Below, one piece after another: positions 1-10,872 of a stretch of 64,000 nucleotides of DNA. The position numbers were made by a program, and so were the translations under genes. This DNA is from Pegoplata infirma (taxonomy: Eukaryota > Arthropoda > Insecta > Diptera > Anthomyiidae): contig OY992538.1 of assembly GCA_963921195.1 (NCBI GenBank), positions 13,044,330 through 13,108,329 on the forward strand. The letters are read 5' to 3'. Below the pieces are notes generated by a model that saw only the letters and a program-made list of their open reading frames with translations, did no database searches and was not told where the DNA came from. Position 1 is the first letter of the stretch. Each line of letters opens with the position of its first letter.

Positions 1-159
1 TAAATGTTTTATTGCGATTTGAGGCGTTCAAAGTTCTCCGTTATAAAATAACTCTCCGTTAAATTTAACTTTTTCATACAAATTTTGACATAAGGCTCCG
101 TTAAATCGGCAGTAGCTAACTTTGCATTGAGTAATCCGCCCTAAGTGAAATTTTCACCG
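1..159. other. Unassigned AT-rich flank
   Basis: I see no ORF or repeat boundary here. CTCCGTTA-type strings recur three or four times (about 37-105), which could be a short degenerate repeat. The segment ends at the TACACGC terminus of the first TAC-A copy. Confidence 0.4.
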
Positions 160-2686
160 TACACGCAAAAAAAATCTGTGTCGGAGTGAGCAAAAACTGG
201 CATAATTTTACCAAAAATATGCTAAAACTTCAACCGACGAAGTAGTTTTCGTAATTTAGCCAAAACGCTTATGTAAAAAATTTTGAAGAAAATGCTAATG
301 CTATTTAAGCAAAAACTTGGTAAAATATACCAAAAGAAATATGGTGAAATATACCAAAATGATTTGAAAAGGTGACTAAAAATAATGCTAAAAATTATCA
401 CATTTATGCTAAAATAATTTTTTTATTAAATTTTTGTAAAAAATTTTATATTTGCTGAATTTAAAATTTTCAAACAATAAATCCATATTAATATAATAAA
501 TGTTGTGTAGGATTTAACTTACCACCGACCAACTGACCCTTTTTGTACAAATTTCTCCAGTGACTGCCGCCTACGCTTTTTCTTGAAGTGAAGGATCCGC
601 TATAGCTTCACGAAATGATTTAAAAGCATCCTGTAAAAATAGAAAATTATTACAAAAACACAACTTTTGAATTTAAAAAACTAGTTAACCCCATTGGTCT
701 CTTGGTATGGAGGAACACTTACTTTTTGTCATTCCATTTGTAACTCATAAAAACAGGTCTGGAAACCATTGGCTTTGCTTTATAAATGAGTTTTTTAGGT
801 TTTAATTGTATAACTAAAGGAAGGAATGGTGCCCACGCTCTTTATTGTAGTTAAGGATTCGCCATAGCTTCAAAAATGTATTTAGCAGTACCCTGTAAAA
901 ATAGAAAATTAATACCAAAAACTAATTTTTAACTAAAAATCTTTTAAACCTTATTGGTGTCTTCGGAATAGAGGTAAATTTACTTTATCATTCCATTTGT
1001 AATTTATCGAAACATACGTCTAGGACTCCATTTGTTTTGCTAAATGAATGGTGTTTTAAGTTATGACAGCAAAATTAACTTTAGCATTTTTTTATCTTAC
1101 ATTTATTTATCTTTTAAAAAAACTAATTATTTATTTTTATTTATTACTTAATTTTAATTTTTTTTTTTGCGGATGTTTATTCTGACTCGAGGTCATTATT
1201 TTCTTTACTAATTAAAACCATGATATTCTCATAGCATAATTTTCAAAAAAAATATTTTTTTTTGTTTTAAATTTATTTATGTTGGTTATTTTTGCAAGAC
1301 TTAATCGACACGTGTTTCGGAATTTGTCAAATTCCATTGTCAAGATGATTTAGCAAAAAATAGAAACGATTTACTACAAAGTTGCAAACGAGTCTAATGA
1401 CAAATCGTTCGTGCACAAACTAAAATATTAATACATATTCGCCTCTATTCACAATGAGAATTAGAAAGACGAAGAAATTGTACCATACTAATAAGGCAAC
1501 GATTGTCAATAATCAACAAAAATATTTAAAACAATTTTACATATAATAGTCCATTGGACTACAACAATATGTTATTTGTGTTGTTGTGAGTGTAATAACC
1601 CATATTAGGGTTATTCATCACTATGGCGTGCCAACCATTATGTTCAAATTCTGATAAATTTTTATTAAAAAATAAAAATTGTTTTATTCGACCTTTAAAA
1701 TATTATATTTTGAGGATGTTTATTCTGGCTAGAGGTCATTATTTTCTTTACTAATTAAAACCATGATATTCTCATAGCATAATTTTCAAGAATGGTACAA
1801 TTTCTTGTTCTTTCTAATTCTCATTGTGAATAGAGGCGAATATGTATTAATATTTTAGTTTGTGCAAGAACGATTTGTCATTAGACTCGTTTGCTACTTT
1901 GTAGTAAATCGTTTCTATTTTTTGCTAAATAATCTTGACAATGGAATTTTACAAATTCCGAAACACGTGTCGATTAAGTCTTGCAAAAATTACCAACATA
2001 AATAAATTTAAAACAAAAAAAAATAATTTTCTTGAAAATTATGCTATGAGAATATCATGGTTTTAATTAGTAAAGAAAATAATGACCTCGAGCCAGAATA
2101 AACATCCTCAAAATATAATATTTTAAAGGTCGAATAAAACAATTTTTATTTTTTAATAAAAATTAATCAGAATTTGAATTAATTTTAATTTTATTTAAAA
2201 TTAATAAATAAAAATAAAATGGCTGTCTGTATTTGTTTTTTTTTTTTTTTTTTGTTTTCTTTCGATAAATTTTTGTGCAAGTAATTTGCGTTATTGTGCA
2301 AGCTACTTGGTTATTTTACATAAAAAATTTATTATGTTACTTTAACATCGACAAGCAAAATTTTATCAAAAATTTGGTAAATTTTTATTAATATGAATTT
2401 ATTGTGTAAAATTTTAAATTCAACAAATATACAAATTTTTACAAAAATTTAATAAAAAAATTATTTAAGCATAAATGTGGTTATTTTTAGCATTATTTTT
2501 AGCAACCTTTTCTAATAACTTTGGTATATTTCACCATATATCTTTTGGTATATTTTACCAAGCTTTTGCTTAAATAGCAAAAGCATTTTCTTCAAAATTT
2601 TTTACATAAGCGTTTTGGCTAAAATACGAAAACTACTTAGCATATTTTTGGTTAAATTTTGCCCGATTTTTGCTCACTCCGACACA
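160..2686. mobile_element. TAC-A copy 1 (rearranged)
   Basis: The left end starts TACACGCAAAAAAAA and matches the ends at 6203, 12919, 13161 and 18918. The body runs in the same orientation as the 13161-14433 copy up to about 1165, where repeat F intrudes, and resumes near 2180. At about 2386 the sequence switches back to the same terminal segment that opens the element, now inverted, and stops at GACACAA without the final poly-T/GCGTGTA. The copy is therefore a foldback derivative with one truncated end. Confidence 0.75.
1171..2180. repeat. Repeat F copies in head-to-head arrangement
   Basis: Two copies of repeat F face each other. Segment 1171-1490 (GGATGTTTATTCTGACTCGAGG through GAAATTGTACC) is the near-perfect reverse complement of about 1790-2120. 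F contains a CACGTG core in GACACGTGTTTCGG. Other copies lie at 42535-43605, 44094-44215, 45285-46131 and 56624-62632. No coding capacity is visible. The arms of about 320 bp could fold into a long hairpin. Confidence 0.75.
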
Positions 2687-2980
2687 ATACAACCTTCATT
2701 AAAAATAGAAATACTAAAACCGGTTTTTACAAATCGGTTCAAACAGGTTGCATCTCTAGTCTAATTTTTTAACCCATCCCCATCATGCATGCATGACTCA
2801 GTGACTTTGACAACAAAGCAACTCTGTTTATTTCATCACTTTGTACTAAAAACAGCAAGACTCCGGCAACTCTTTGTACTAAAATAAGACACCCTGTGTC
2901 ACGCACTTTTTAGAACACAGTTATGAAATATGAAAGTTGAAAGTACATTGTTTAGCATCATTTTTTCGATTTATAAAAAA
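2687..2980. other. Unassigned segment
   Basis: No gene is visible. Two occurrences of TTTGTACTAAAA lie about 55 bp apart, and there is a short inverted AACCGG..CCGGTT-like motif near 2717-2735. It separates TAC-A copy 1 from the P-like transposase fragment. Confidence 0.35.
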
Positions 2981-3073
2981 AAAATCAAAAATCATCTTTA
3001 AATAATTTAAAAGATGTTGTTCTTTGTCGAGAAGAAATCAATCGTCGGTACGGTAACCAAACCATACTCAAGG

Positions 3074-3518
3074 CACAGACTAATACCCTATTCACACGTA
3101 CAGTTTTAAATCGTTTTTAGCAGCAATATTTTTAGCACTTTCTTTATTTCTATTACAGTATATTGACAGAAAATGCTAAAAATAATTGCTAAAAACGGTT
3201 TAAAACTGTAAGTGTGAATAGGGTATTATACAGACTCGACATAAGTGACAGATGTCAAAAAAGTAGTCTTGAACCATATGGTTAATGTTTTCAAATTATT
3301 CTACGAATTAGGTTAGAAAGAGAAAGCTAATATAAGGAGCCACTAGAAAAATGGATGCCAGATCGGTTTTTGTTGTTTCACTCACTCCTAAGTCGTAGAA
3401 AGTGTTGCCATGTTAGCGTAAAACGGACTAAAAACCGCTTTGTTTTCTCCTAAAATCGCTTAGTTTTTCCCCATTTTTTCTTATAAAACTCTACTGTCGA
3501 GTCTGTATTTAGTCTGTG
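3074..3518. mobile_element. D element copy 1 (7-bp TSD)
   Basis: The ends are CACAGACTAATA and its inverse TAGTCTGTG, with a second inverted GACTCGACA motif just inside. The flanks carry the 7-bp duplication CTCAAGG (3067-3073 and 3519-3525). The copy is non-coding and contains a 138-bp insertion at 3086-3223. A cleaner copy lies at 40135-40433, also with a 7-bp duplication. The insertion disrupted the P-like transposase. Confidence 0.85.
3086..3223. mobile_element. 138-bp MITE nested in D copy 1
   Basis: The ends are CCCTATTCACAC and GTGTGAATAGGG, extending inward as imperfect inverted repeats through CAGTTTTAAA and GCTAAAAA. The second D copy (40135-40433) lacks this segment, so it is a later insertion. 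It is flanked by TA on both sides. Confidence 0.8.
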
Positions 3519-3820
3519 CTCAAGGCTTTGTCTGTATTTTTATTGGATCCAGTAGCGTATAGCCATCTGGAACCTGATTTAAAATGGCCTAACAAAGAGA
3601 CTTTACATCAATTCGTAGAGTCTTGGCCAAAAAATCCTGGAAATTATAACGGTAGTTTCCAGGCTTTACAAGTTATGACCGAAAACTTCAAACACGACAG
3701 AAGTTCGTGTCAATTTCATGCGACGAAATGCCCATAGAAATGCGTTTAGAGTTCGACGAAAATGAGGATAAAATTTTAGGTTTAGTGGATTATGGGGATG
3801 CCAATCGAAATTGGTATATA

Positions 3821-6203
3821 CACGCAAAAAAAAAATCTGTGACAGATTGAGCAAACCTACTTGGTAAAAATTTTTTCATACCAAAAAAATTTTTTTAACA
3901 AATTTTTGCTAAAATTATGCTTGTCGATGTTAAAGTAACATAATTAGTCTTTTATGTAAAATAACCAAGTAGCTTGCACAATAACGCAAATTACTTGCAC
4001 AAAAATTTATCGAAAGAAAACAACAAAAAAAAAAAATAAATACAGACCGCCATATTCATTTTGTATTTTTGTGTGCGTGCTTCGTTTATTTTTTGTGTTA
4101 TAAAAACGTAAAAAGGAAATTGATAAATAAAATTAAAATAAATTAATAAATAAAAATAAATAATTAGTTTTTTAAAAGATAAATAAATGTAAGATAAAAA
4201 AATGCTAAAGTTAATTTTGCTGTCATAACTTAAAACACCATTCATTTATCAAAACCAATGGAGTCCCATACGTTTGTTTCAATGAATTACAAATGGAATG
4301 ATAAAGTGAGTATACCCCTATTCCGAAGACACCAATAAGGTTTAATAGATTTTTAGTTAAAAATTAGTGTTTGGTAATAATTTTCTATTTTTACAGGGTA
4401 CTGCTAAATACATTTTTGAAGCTATGGGGAATCCTTCACTACAATAAAAAGCGTGGGCACCATTCCTCCCTTTAGTCATAAAATTAAAACCTAAAAACTC
4501 ATTTATATAGCAAAGCCAATGGAGTCCAGACCTGTTTTGATGAGTTACAAATGGAATCACAAAGTAAGTGTTCCTTCTAACCAAAAGACCAATGGGATTT
4601 ACTAGTTTTTTAAATTAAAAATTTATGTTTTGTAATAATTTTCTATTTTTACAGGATGCTTTTAAATAAATTCGCGAAGCTATAGCGGACCCTTCACTTC
4701 AAGAAAAAGCGTAGGCAGCAGTCACTGGAGAAAATTGTACATAAAGGGTCAGTTTGTCGGTGGTAAATAAAATCCTACACAACATTTATTATATTAATAC
4801 ACTCAAAAAAGTATGTCGGTAAAATCTACTACAAAAGACAGTTGTTTTGACTACATTTTGTCGTTGAAAAGGCGTCCACTACATAAACGGTAAAAACAAC
4901 TGAACATGTTGTTGTTTTTAACTATTGATTTTCAACTACAAAATGTAGTAAAAACTACTACAAAACTGTTTAATACAGTTGTTTTTTCTACAATTGCCTG
5001 AAATTTTATTTAAAAAATTTCTTAAACGTTTAAATGATTGATATTTATTTATTTAAAAAGCAATACATTTCAGTTGGTTGTATAGAATTTCGACATGATG
5101 ACAATTTTTTGATGTATTTATCTGGAATTATAGAAGAAAAAAATTATATTAATAAAATGTTAAACAAAATAAATTGATTGTATTTACCTTTGTTTTTTTA
5201 ATAGTTCATTTCAAATTTTCACCGCTACTGATCAAAATTTGTCTGGAATAAAAAAAAACGAAATGCTTTGGCAAAATTGATTTATAAAAAAAAAAGAATT
5301 AATTTGAAATGTTTCAAAAAAGTATGTACCTGCTCTGTTGTGTATACAAAGAAAAGAAAGATGGCGCGCTCATAAGAAAACAAAACACTGCACACATTTT
5401 ATTTTGTTTTTTTCCGATTGGTTTTTACGCACGCTTATGTGAGCGCTATATTACTTATACACACTTGTTATCTCATTTATCCACTTATTTTCTTTCGCTC
5501 AAGAATATTTTTCCAAAAACATATTTTTTGTTATAATTAAATTTAATAAATTGTAATTTAATTTATTTAGATATTATTTATTTGGTATAAAAATAATTCC
5601 TTCCGCATCCCGCACGACCAACTCGCTCGACACATTCGTTTGCAATAAAAATTTCTAGAAAAAAACGAGTTTTAGAAAAAAAACTAAAAACAACTACATA
5701 AATCAACTATTGCTACAGTGTAGTATATTTTTTGTAGTTATTTTTTGAAACTACTACAAAAAAAGTTGTTTGAGATTTTTTCATACAAAAACGACCGAAA
5801 TTGTAGTTAAAAACAACAGCTACTACTTACTACACAAACGACCGTCATGTAGTAACTGCAATAATTTTCTGAGTGTATGGATTTATTCTGTGAAAATTTT
5901 AAATTCAACAAATATACAAATTTTTACAAAAATTTTATAGAAAAAATATTTTAGCATAAATGTGGTAATTTTTAGCATTATTTTTAGTCACCTTTTCTAA
6001 TAATTTTGGTATATTTCACCATATTTATTTTGGAATATTTTACCAAGTTTTTGCTTAAATAGCATTAGCATTTTCTTCAAAATTTTTTACATAAGTGTTT
6101 TGGCTAAATTACGAAAACTACTTCGTCGGTTGTAGTTTTAGCATATTTTTGGTAAAATTATGCCAGATTTTTGCTCACTCCGACACAAGTTTTTTTTTGC
6201 GTG
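3821..6203. mobile_element. TAC-A copy 2
   Basis: The element runs from CACGCAAAAAA to GCGTG and is flanked by TA (3819-3820 and 6204-6205). The empty site is validated because removing the element restores the P-like transposase frame. Internally it has two tandem modules of about 230 bp (near 4250-4480 and 4495-4740), each with a GTRAGT and a TTTCTATTTTTACAG. TAC-B is inserted at 4800-5875. There is no convincing ORF. Confidence 0.9.
4800..5875. mobile_element. TAC-B copy 1
   Basis: The ends are CACTCAAAAAAGTATG and the inverse ..TTTTCTGAGTG, each flanked by TA. Other TAC-A copies read ATTAATATGGATTTATT across this point, so the empty site confirms a TA duplication. The subterminal regions are rich in repeats of the type GTAGT/ACTAC (for example AACTACTACAA). 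It is non-autonomous. Confidence 0.9.
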
Positions 6204-6735
6204 TAGCAGACCATGTTGTGGTCATTTTGGTAGGGGGCATTTGTGGAGACGAATGGTCTCAAATATTTTCTTATTTCTTTGTCCAAGGTGGTTGCACATC
6301 AGAAATTATACAAATTTATGTATTTGATGCAATTAGAAAGCTTTTGAGTATAGGTTTGGTCCCCTGTCAGTTTGTTTGTGACCAGGGGTCAAATTTTCGT
6401 AGCTTTATTAATAACTTAAATATCACTCCAACCCATCCGTACTTCGAAGATGATAATCACGAAATCTTCTTCTTTTATGATGTCCCACATCTTTTGAAAT
6501 CTTTCCGGAACATCCTTTTTGAAAGTAGTAACAAAATCTTTTTCGATAATAAAGTTATCTCTAAGGAGGATATTGAATATTTTTACAATTTAGATAGCTC
6601 GATTTTAAAATGTTGTTCAAAGTTAAAATACGCGAACATTTATACGGATAAATGCGGGTTTAAGGACAAAAAGGATGTCGAATTAGCAACACATGTGCTT
6701 AGTCGTAGCATTTGTGTCGGTATGCGTTAGTTACT

Positions 6736-7213
6736 TTAACTGACAAAAAACAACTGACTTATGTAGTAAAAATTACTTACATTTGTAGTCAAAACAACTA
6801 AAATGTAGTAAAAATAAAATAATCAATATATAATTTTTTTTTTTCAAAAATTTTTCAGAAAAAAAAAATTTAAGACCAAATTTTTTCAGTTTTTTTTTTT
6901 TTTAAAGTTGTGAAAAATAAAAAAACCAAAATTAATTTTTATTTTTTTGGAAAAAAATTTTGAAATTTTAACTATTGATTTTCAACTACAAAATGTAGTA
7001 AAAACTACTACAAAACTGTTTAATACAGTTGTTTTTACAACAATTGCCTGAAATTTTATTTCAAAAATTTCTTAAACGTTTAAATGATTGATATTTATTT
7101 ATTTAAAAAGCAATACAATTCAGTTGGTTGTATAGAATTTCGACATGATGACAATTTTTTGGTGTATTTATCTGGAATTATAGAAGAAAAAATATATATT
7201 AATAAAATGTTAA
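6736..7213. mobile_element. TAC-B fragment
   Basis: Segment 6966-7213 matches TAC-B copy 1 positions about 4916-5170 (from TTTTAACTATTGATTTTCAAC to AAATGTTAAACAAAAT). Segment 6736-6800 has the ACTAC/GTAGT repeats of TAC-B subterminal regions. It abuts the P-like fragment on the left and a full TAC-B on the right, so it is a truncated or partly replaced copy. Confidence 0.7.
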
Positions 7214-7223
7214 ACAAAATGAA

Positions 7224-9102
7224 CACTCAAAAAAGTATGTCGGTAAAATCTACTACAAAAGACAGTTGTTTTGACTACATTTTGTCGTTGAAAAGGCGTC
7301 CACTACATAAACGGAAAAAACAACTGAACATGTTGTTGTTTTTAACTATTGATTTTCAACTACAAAATGTAGTAAAAACTACTACAAAACTGTTTAATAC
7401 AGTTGTTTTTGCTACAATTGCCTGAAATTTTATTTAAAAAATTTCTTAAACGTTTAAATGAATGATACTTATTTATTTAAAAAGCAATACATTTCAGTTG
7501 GTTGTATAGAATTTCGAAATTAAAATTTTTTGGTGTATTTATCTGGAATTATAGAAGAAAAAAATTATATTAATAAAATGTTAAACAAAATAAATTGATT
7601 GTATTTACCTTTGTTTTTTTAATAGATTATTTCAAATTTCCACCGCTTCTGATCAAAATATGTCTGGAATAAAAAAAAAAAAGAAATGCTTTGGCAAAAT
7701 TGATTTATTAAAAAAGAATTAATTTTCAATGTTTCAAAAAAGTATGTACCTGTTCTGTTGTGTATACACTCAACCAAAAATCATTGTATTCCCAAAGAAA
7801 ATCGTTGTAAATTCAACAGAAATCATTGTTGATTTTGACCCTACAAATATTTATGTTGATTTCAATAAAAATTCTTGTCAGTTTTTGTAAAAGTTGATCA
7901 ACTCGTTTTTTTGTAAATCAACTCGTATTTTTTGTAAACTCAACTCATATATTTGTTGATATAAGAAATTTTATTAATAAAAAAAAGCTTGTTGTTATTT
8001 GTAAATATTCTTTTTTTAAGTATGAATCACAATATTTTTTAGAATTTTCACCGGCTTTTTACGCTGCAATATTTAAACTCGAGATTTTCACACACACTTC
8101 GTTTATTTATGTTATGCACTCGTAAGGCATTCTCCAGTTTTCTAATGACACCAAATCAAAAACCTTAAAAAAACAAAAAAAATACAATATAGTATGAATA
8201 CATAAAGTAATCAATGTATTTTATTACTTACGAAATATTTACAGATCAGCATCTGATCATCAGATCCTATTGTTATTTATTTTTATAATATTAAATATTT
8301 TTATAAGAAACAAACACATAAAATAATTTTATAAGAGTCAAACAAATTTCACATTGCTACCAACTTGATAATACAAAAATGAACGAACAGGGTTGTTTTT
8401 TCTTTTTTGGTTTTATCAATTGAATTCTGTATAAGCGTTGTAAACAGTTGATTCAACTTTACTGATTATTCAACGATATCAACATTAATTTTTGTTGAAT
8501 ACGGCAATATTCTGTAAAACTTGATCTACAATGGGTTTACTAATTTTTCTACTAAGATATTTCTATGAGTGTACAAAGAAAAGAAAGATGGCACGCTCAT
8601 AAGAAAACAAGACACTGCATACATTGTATTTTGTTTTTTTTTCGATTGGTTTTTACACACGCTTATGTGAGCGTTATATTATACACACTTGTTTTCTCTA
8701 TTTTATCCACTTATTTTCTTTCGCTCAAGAATATTTTTCCAAAAACATATTTTTTGTTATAATTAAATTTAATAAATTGTAATTTAATGTATTTAGATAT
8801 TATTTATTTGGTATAAAAATAATTCCTTCCGCATCCCGCACGACCAACTCGTTCGACACATTCGTTTGCAATAAAAATTTCTAGAAAAAAACGAGTTTTT
8901 AGAAAAAAACTAAAAACAACTACATAAATCAACTATTACTACAGTGTAGTATATTTTTTGTATTTATTTTTTGAAACTACTACACAAAAAAGTTGTTTGA
9001 GATTTTTTCACACAAAAACGACCGAAATTGTAGTTAAAAACAACAGCTACTACTTACTACACAAACAACCATCATGTAGTAACTGCAATAATTTTCTGAG
9101 TG
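7224..9102. mobile_element. TAC-B copy 2
   Basis: It runs from CACTCAAAAAAGTATG to TTTTCTGAGTG like copy 1, with high similarity throughout. The flanks are not TA/TA, so the site has been altered or the insertion was non-canonical. It is interrupted by TAC-C at 7767-8571. Confidence 0.85.
7767..8571. mobile_element. TAC-C copy in TAC-B
   Basis: The ends are CACTCAACCAAAAATC and TTTCTATGAGTG, flanked by TA. TAC-B copy 1 reads TTGTGTATACAAAG without interruption, proving a TA duplication. The subterminal regions contain repeated TTGTTGAT/ATCAACA motifs. The interior matches TAC-C at 10143-10870. Confidence 0.92.
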
Positions 9103-10140
9103 TTTATTTTTTTTTATTTAATTTATGAATGACTTTTTTTCGCTTTAGTAACATTTGTTTATTATATTATTGTTTATTACATGTTTTGAAAAAGTAATAT
9201 TTATGTTAAAGGCGATTTACGATACATGTTGGGTACTGCAAAATATAGATGTTGGTTGTCGTGTGAAGTCAGCATGTGAATCGTGAATCGTTCTTAATTA
9301 TATTTGCTACCATTTTTTTATATTGTTTTAAAAATTGTTTAAAATAATTTTTTTATAATGTAAATAACGCTTACTTTGTACTAATATCGGTACTGTGAAA
9401 TAACTCCCAAATGAAATAGCTCCCCAAAATAAAATGCAATAACTCGCAACATTTTTCCATACGAATTGGGATTTATTTCATTATGAAATAAGTCATAAGT
9501 TCATTGGGACTTATTTCATTTGGAAGTTATTTCGCAGTACCCTAATATTCAGTTATTTGATTCTTTTTATTTTTAAATTTATTTTTTTAACGATATTTCA
9601 ATGAAATTTATGATTTTTTTTATTTGCTAACAATGTTTTATGTTTATTATTTTTACTAACTTATTTATATATTTGCTTGTTTTTAGCATTTTTTTTTACT
9701 AATATTCATTTAGGGCCTAATTTTGTAAAACGCAACGCGGCTATTTACCTCGCGTTAGACAATTTTCTATTTTGTAAAACGCGGGGGCTGAACAGCTGTT
9801 TTTTTCGCGTTGACTTACGTGTTTTTAGAACAAATTGTATGGAAAATGGAATTTTGTAAAACGCAAGAGAGTTTTTTTCATCACTTGAAATGTCAAAATG
9901 ATCACTTGAAATTTTGGGGCGTTGATGTAAGAAAAATGCTTTTAAATAGCAAAATATAAGTTAATAATGTTGGAATATGTAAACATACAATAAAAAAGTA
10001 ATAAATATGTAAAAAATCTTCTCCGGCAGAAGAAAAACATCGAAAATAGCTGGTGGCTGTTTTCAACTAATTTATGTTTAAAATACAACATTTCTTTTGT
10101 TTACTTTTTTTGTTCTCTTGTTTCTCAAATATTCTCTTTG
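9103..10140. other. AT-rich spacer with short repeats
   Basis: No recognisable gene is present. It contains the 153-bp palindromic MITE at 9389-9541. Between 9714 and 9862 the string ATTTTGTAAAACGC occurs three times, the only somewhat GC-richer patch. A 60-codon ORF over this patch looks like chance. Confidence 0.4.
9389..9541. mobile_element. 153-bp palindromic MITE
   Basis: The terminal repeats of about 30 bp begin GGTACTGTGAAATAACT and end in the inverse (AGTTATTTCGCAGTACC). The flanks read CTAATATC (9381-9388) and CTAATATT (9542-9549), an 8-bp duplication with one mismatch, consistent with a hAT- or P-type mover. Confidence 0.8.
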
Positions 10141-10872
10141 TACACTCATAGAAATATCTTAGTAGAAAAATTAGTAAACCCATTGTAGATCAAGTTTTAC
10201 AGAATATTGCCGTATTCAACAAAAATTAATGTTGATATCGTTGAATAATCAGTAAAGTTGAATCAACTGTTTACAACGCTTATACAGAATTCAATTGATA
10301 AAACCAAAAAAGAAAAAACAACCCTGTTCGTTCATTTTTGTATTATCAAGTTGGTAGCAATGTGAAATTTGTTTGACTTTATAAAATTATTTTATATGTT
10401 TGTTTCTTATAAAAATATTTAATATTATAAAAATAAATAACAATAGGATCTGATGATCAGATGCTGATCTGTAAATATTTCGTAAGTAATAAAATACATT
10501 GATTACTTTATGTATTCATACTATATTGTATTTTTTTTTGTTTTTTTAAGGTTTTTGATTTGGTGTCATTAGAAAACTGGAGAATGCCTTACGAGTGCAT
10601 AACATAAATAAACGAAGTGTGTGTGAAAATCTCGAGTTTAAATATTGCAGCGTAAAAAGCCGGTGATAATTCTAAAAAATATTGTGATTCATACTTAATA
10701 AAAGAATATTTACAAATAACAACAAGCTTTTTTTTATTAATAAAATTTCTTATATCAACAAAAATATGAGTTGAGTTTACAAAAAATACGAGTTGATTTA
10801 CAAAAAAACGAGTTGATCAACTTTTACAAAATCTGACAAGAATTTTTATTGAAATCAACATAAATATTTGTA

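Larger units (their letters stand above)
2981..6729 (+). pseudogene. Broken P-element/THAP9-like transposase
   Basis: Three pieces of one transposase lie in order: about 2981-3066, 3526-3818 and 6206-6729. After removal of two insertions and one frameshift near 3695-3700, they read as a P-element-type catalytic core. Visible motifs are SCDEMP (probably the first catalytic Asp), VDYGDAN, VCDQGSN (probably the second catalytic Asp) and DVPHLLKSFRNIL, the PHL-K--RN signature at the start of the GTP-binding insertion domain in this family. A D element splits it at 3074-3518 and a TAC-A element at 3821-6203. Collapsing the TA duplication of the latter restores the frame exactly (NWYI joined to ADHV). 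Homology stops at VGMR, where TAC-B material begins. The family cuts and pastes DNA; this copy is dead. An N-terminal THAP domain was not found. Confidence 0.75.

Noticed and set aside
1171..2180. Repeat F as a solo LTR
   Set aside because: No TG..CA termini, primer-binding site or 4-6 bp duplication could be shown, so I left it unclassified.
7084..7425. 113-codon ORF
   Set aside because: It spans the junction of two TAC-B copies and is not preserved in TAC-B copy 1.
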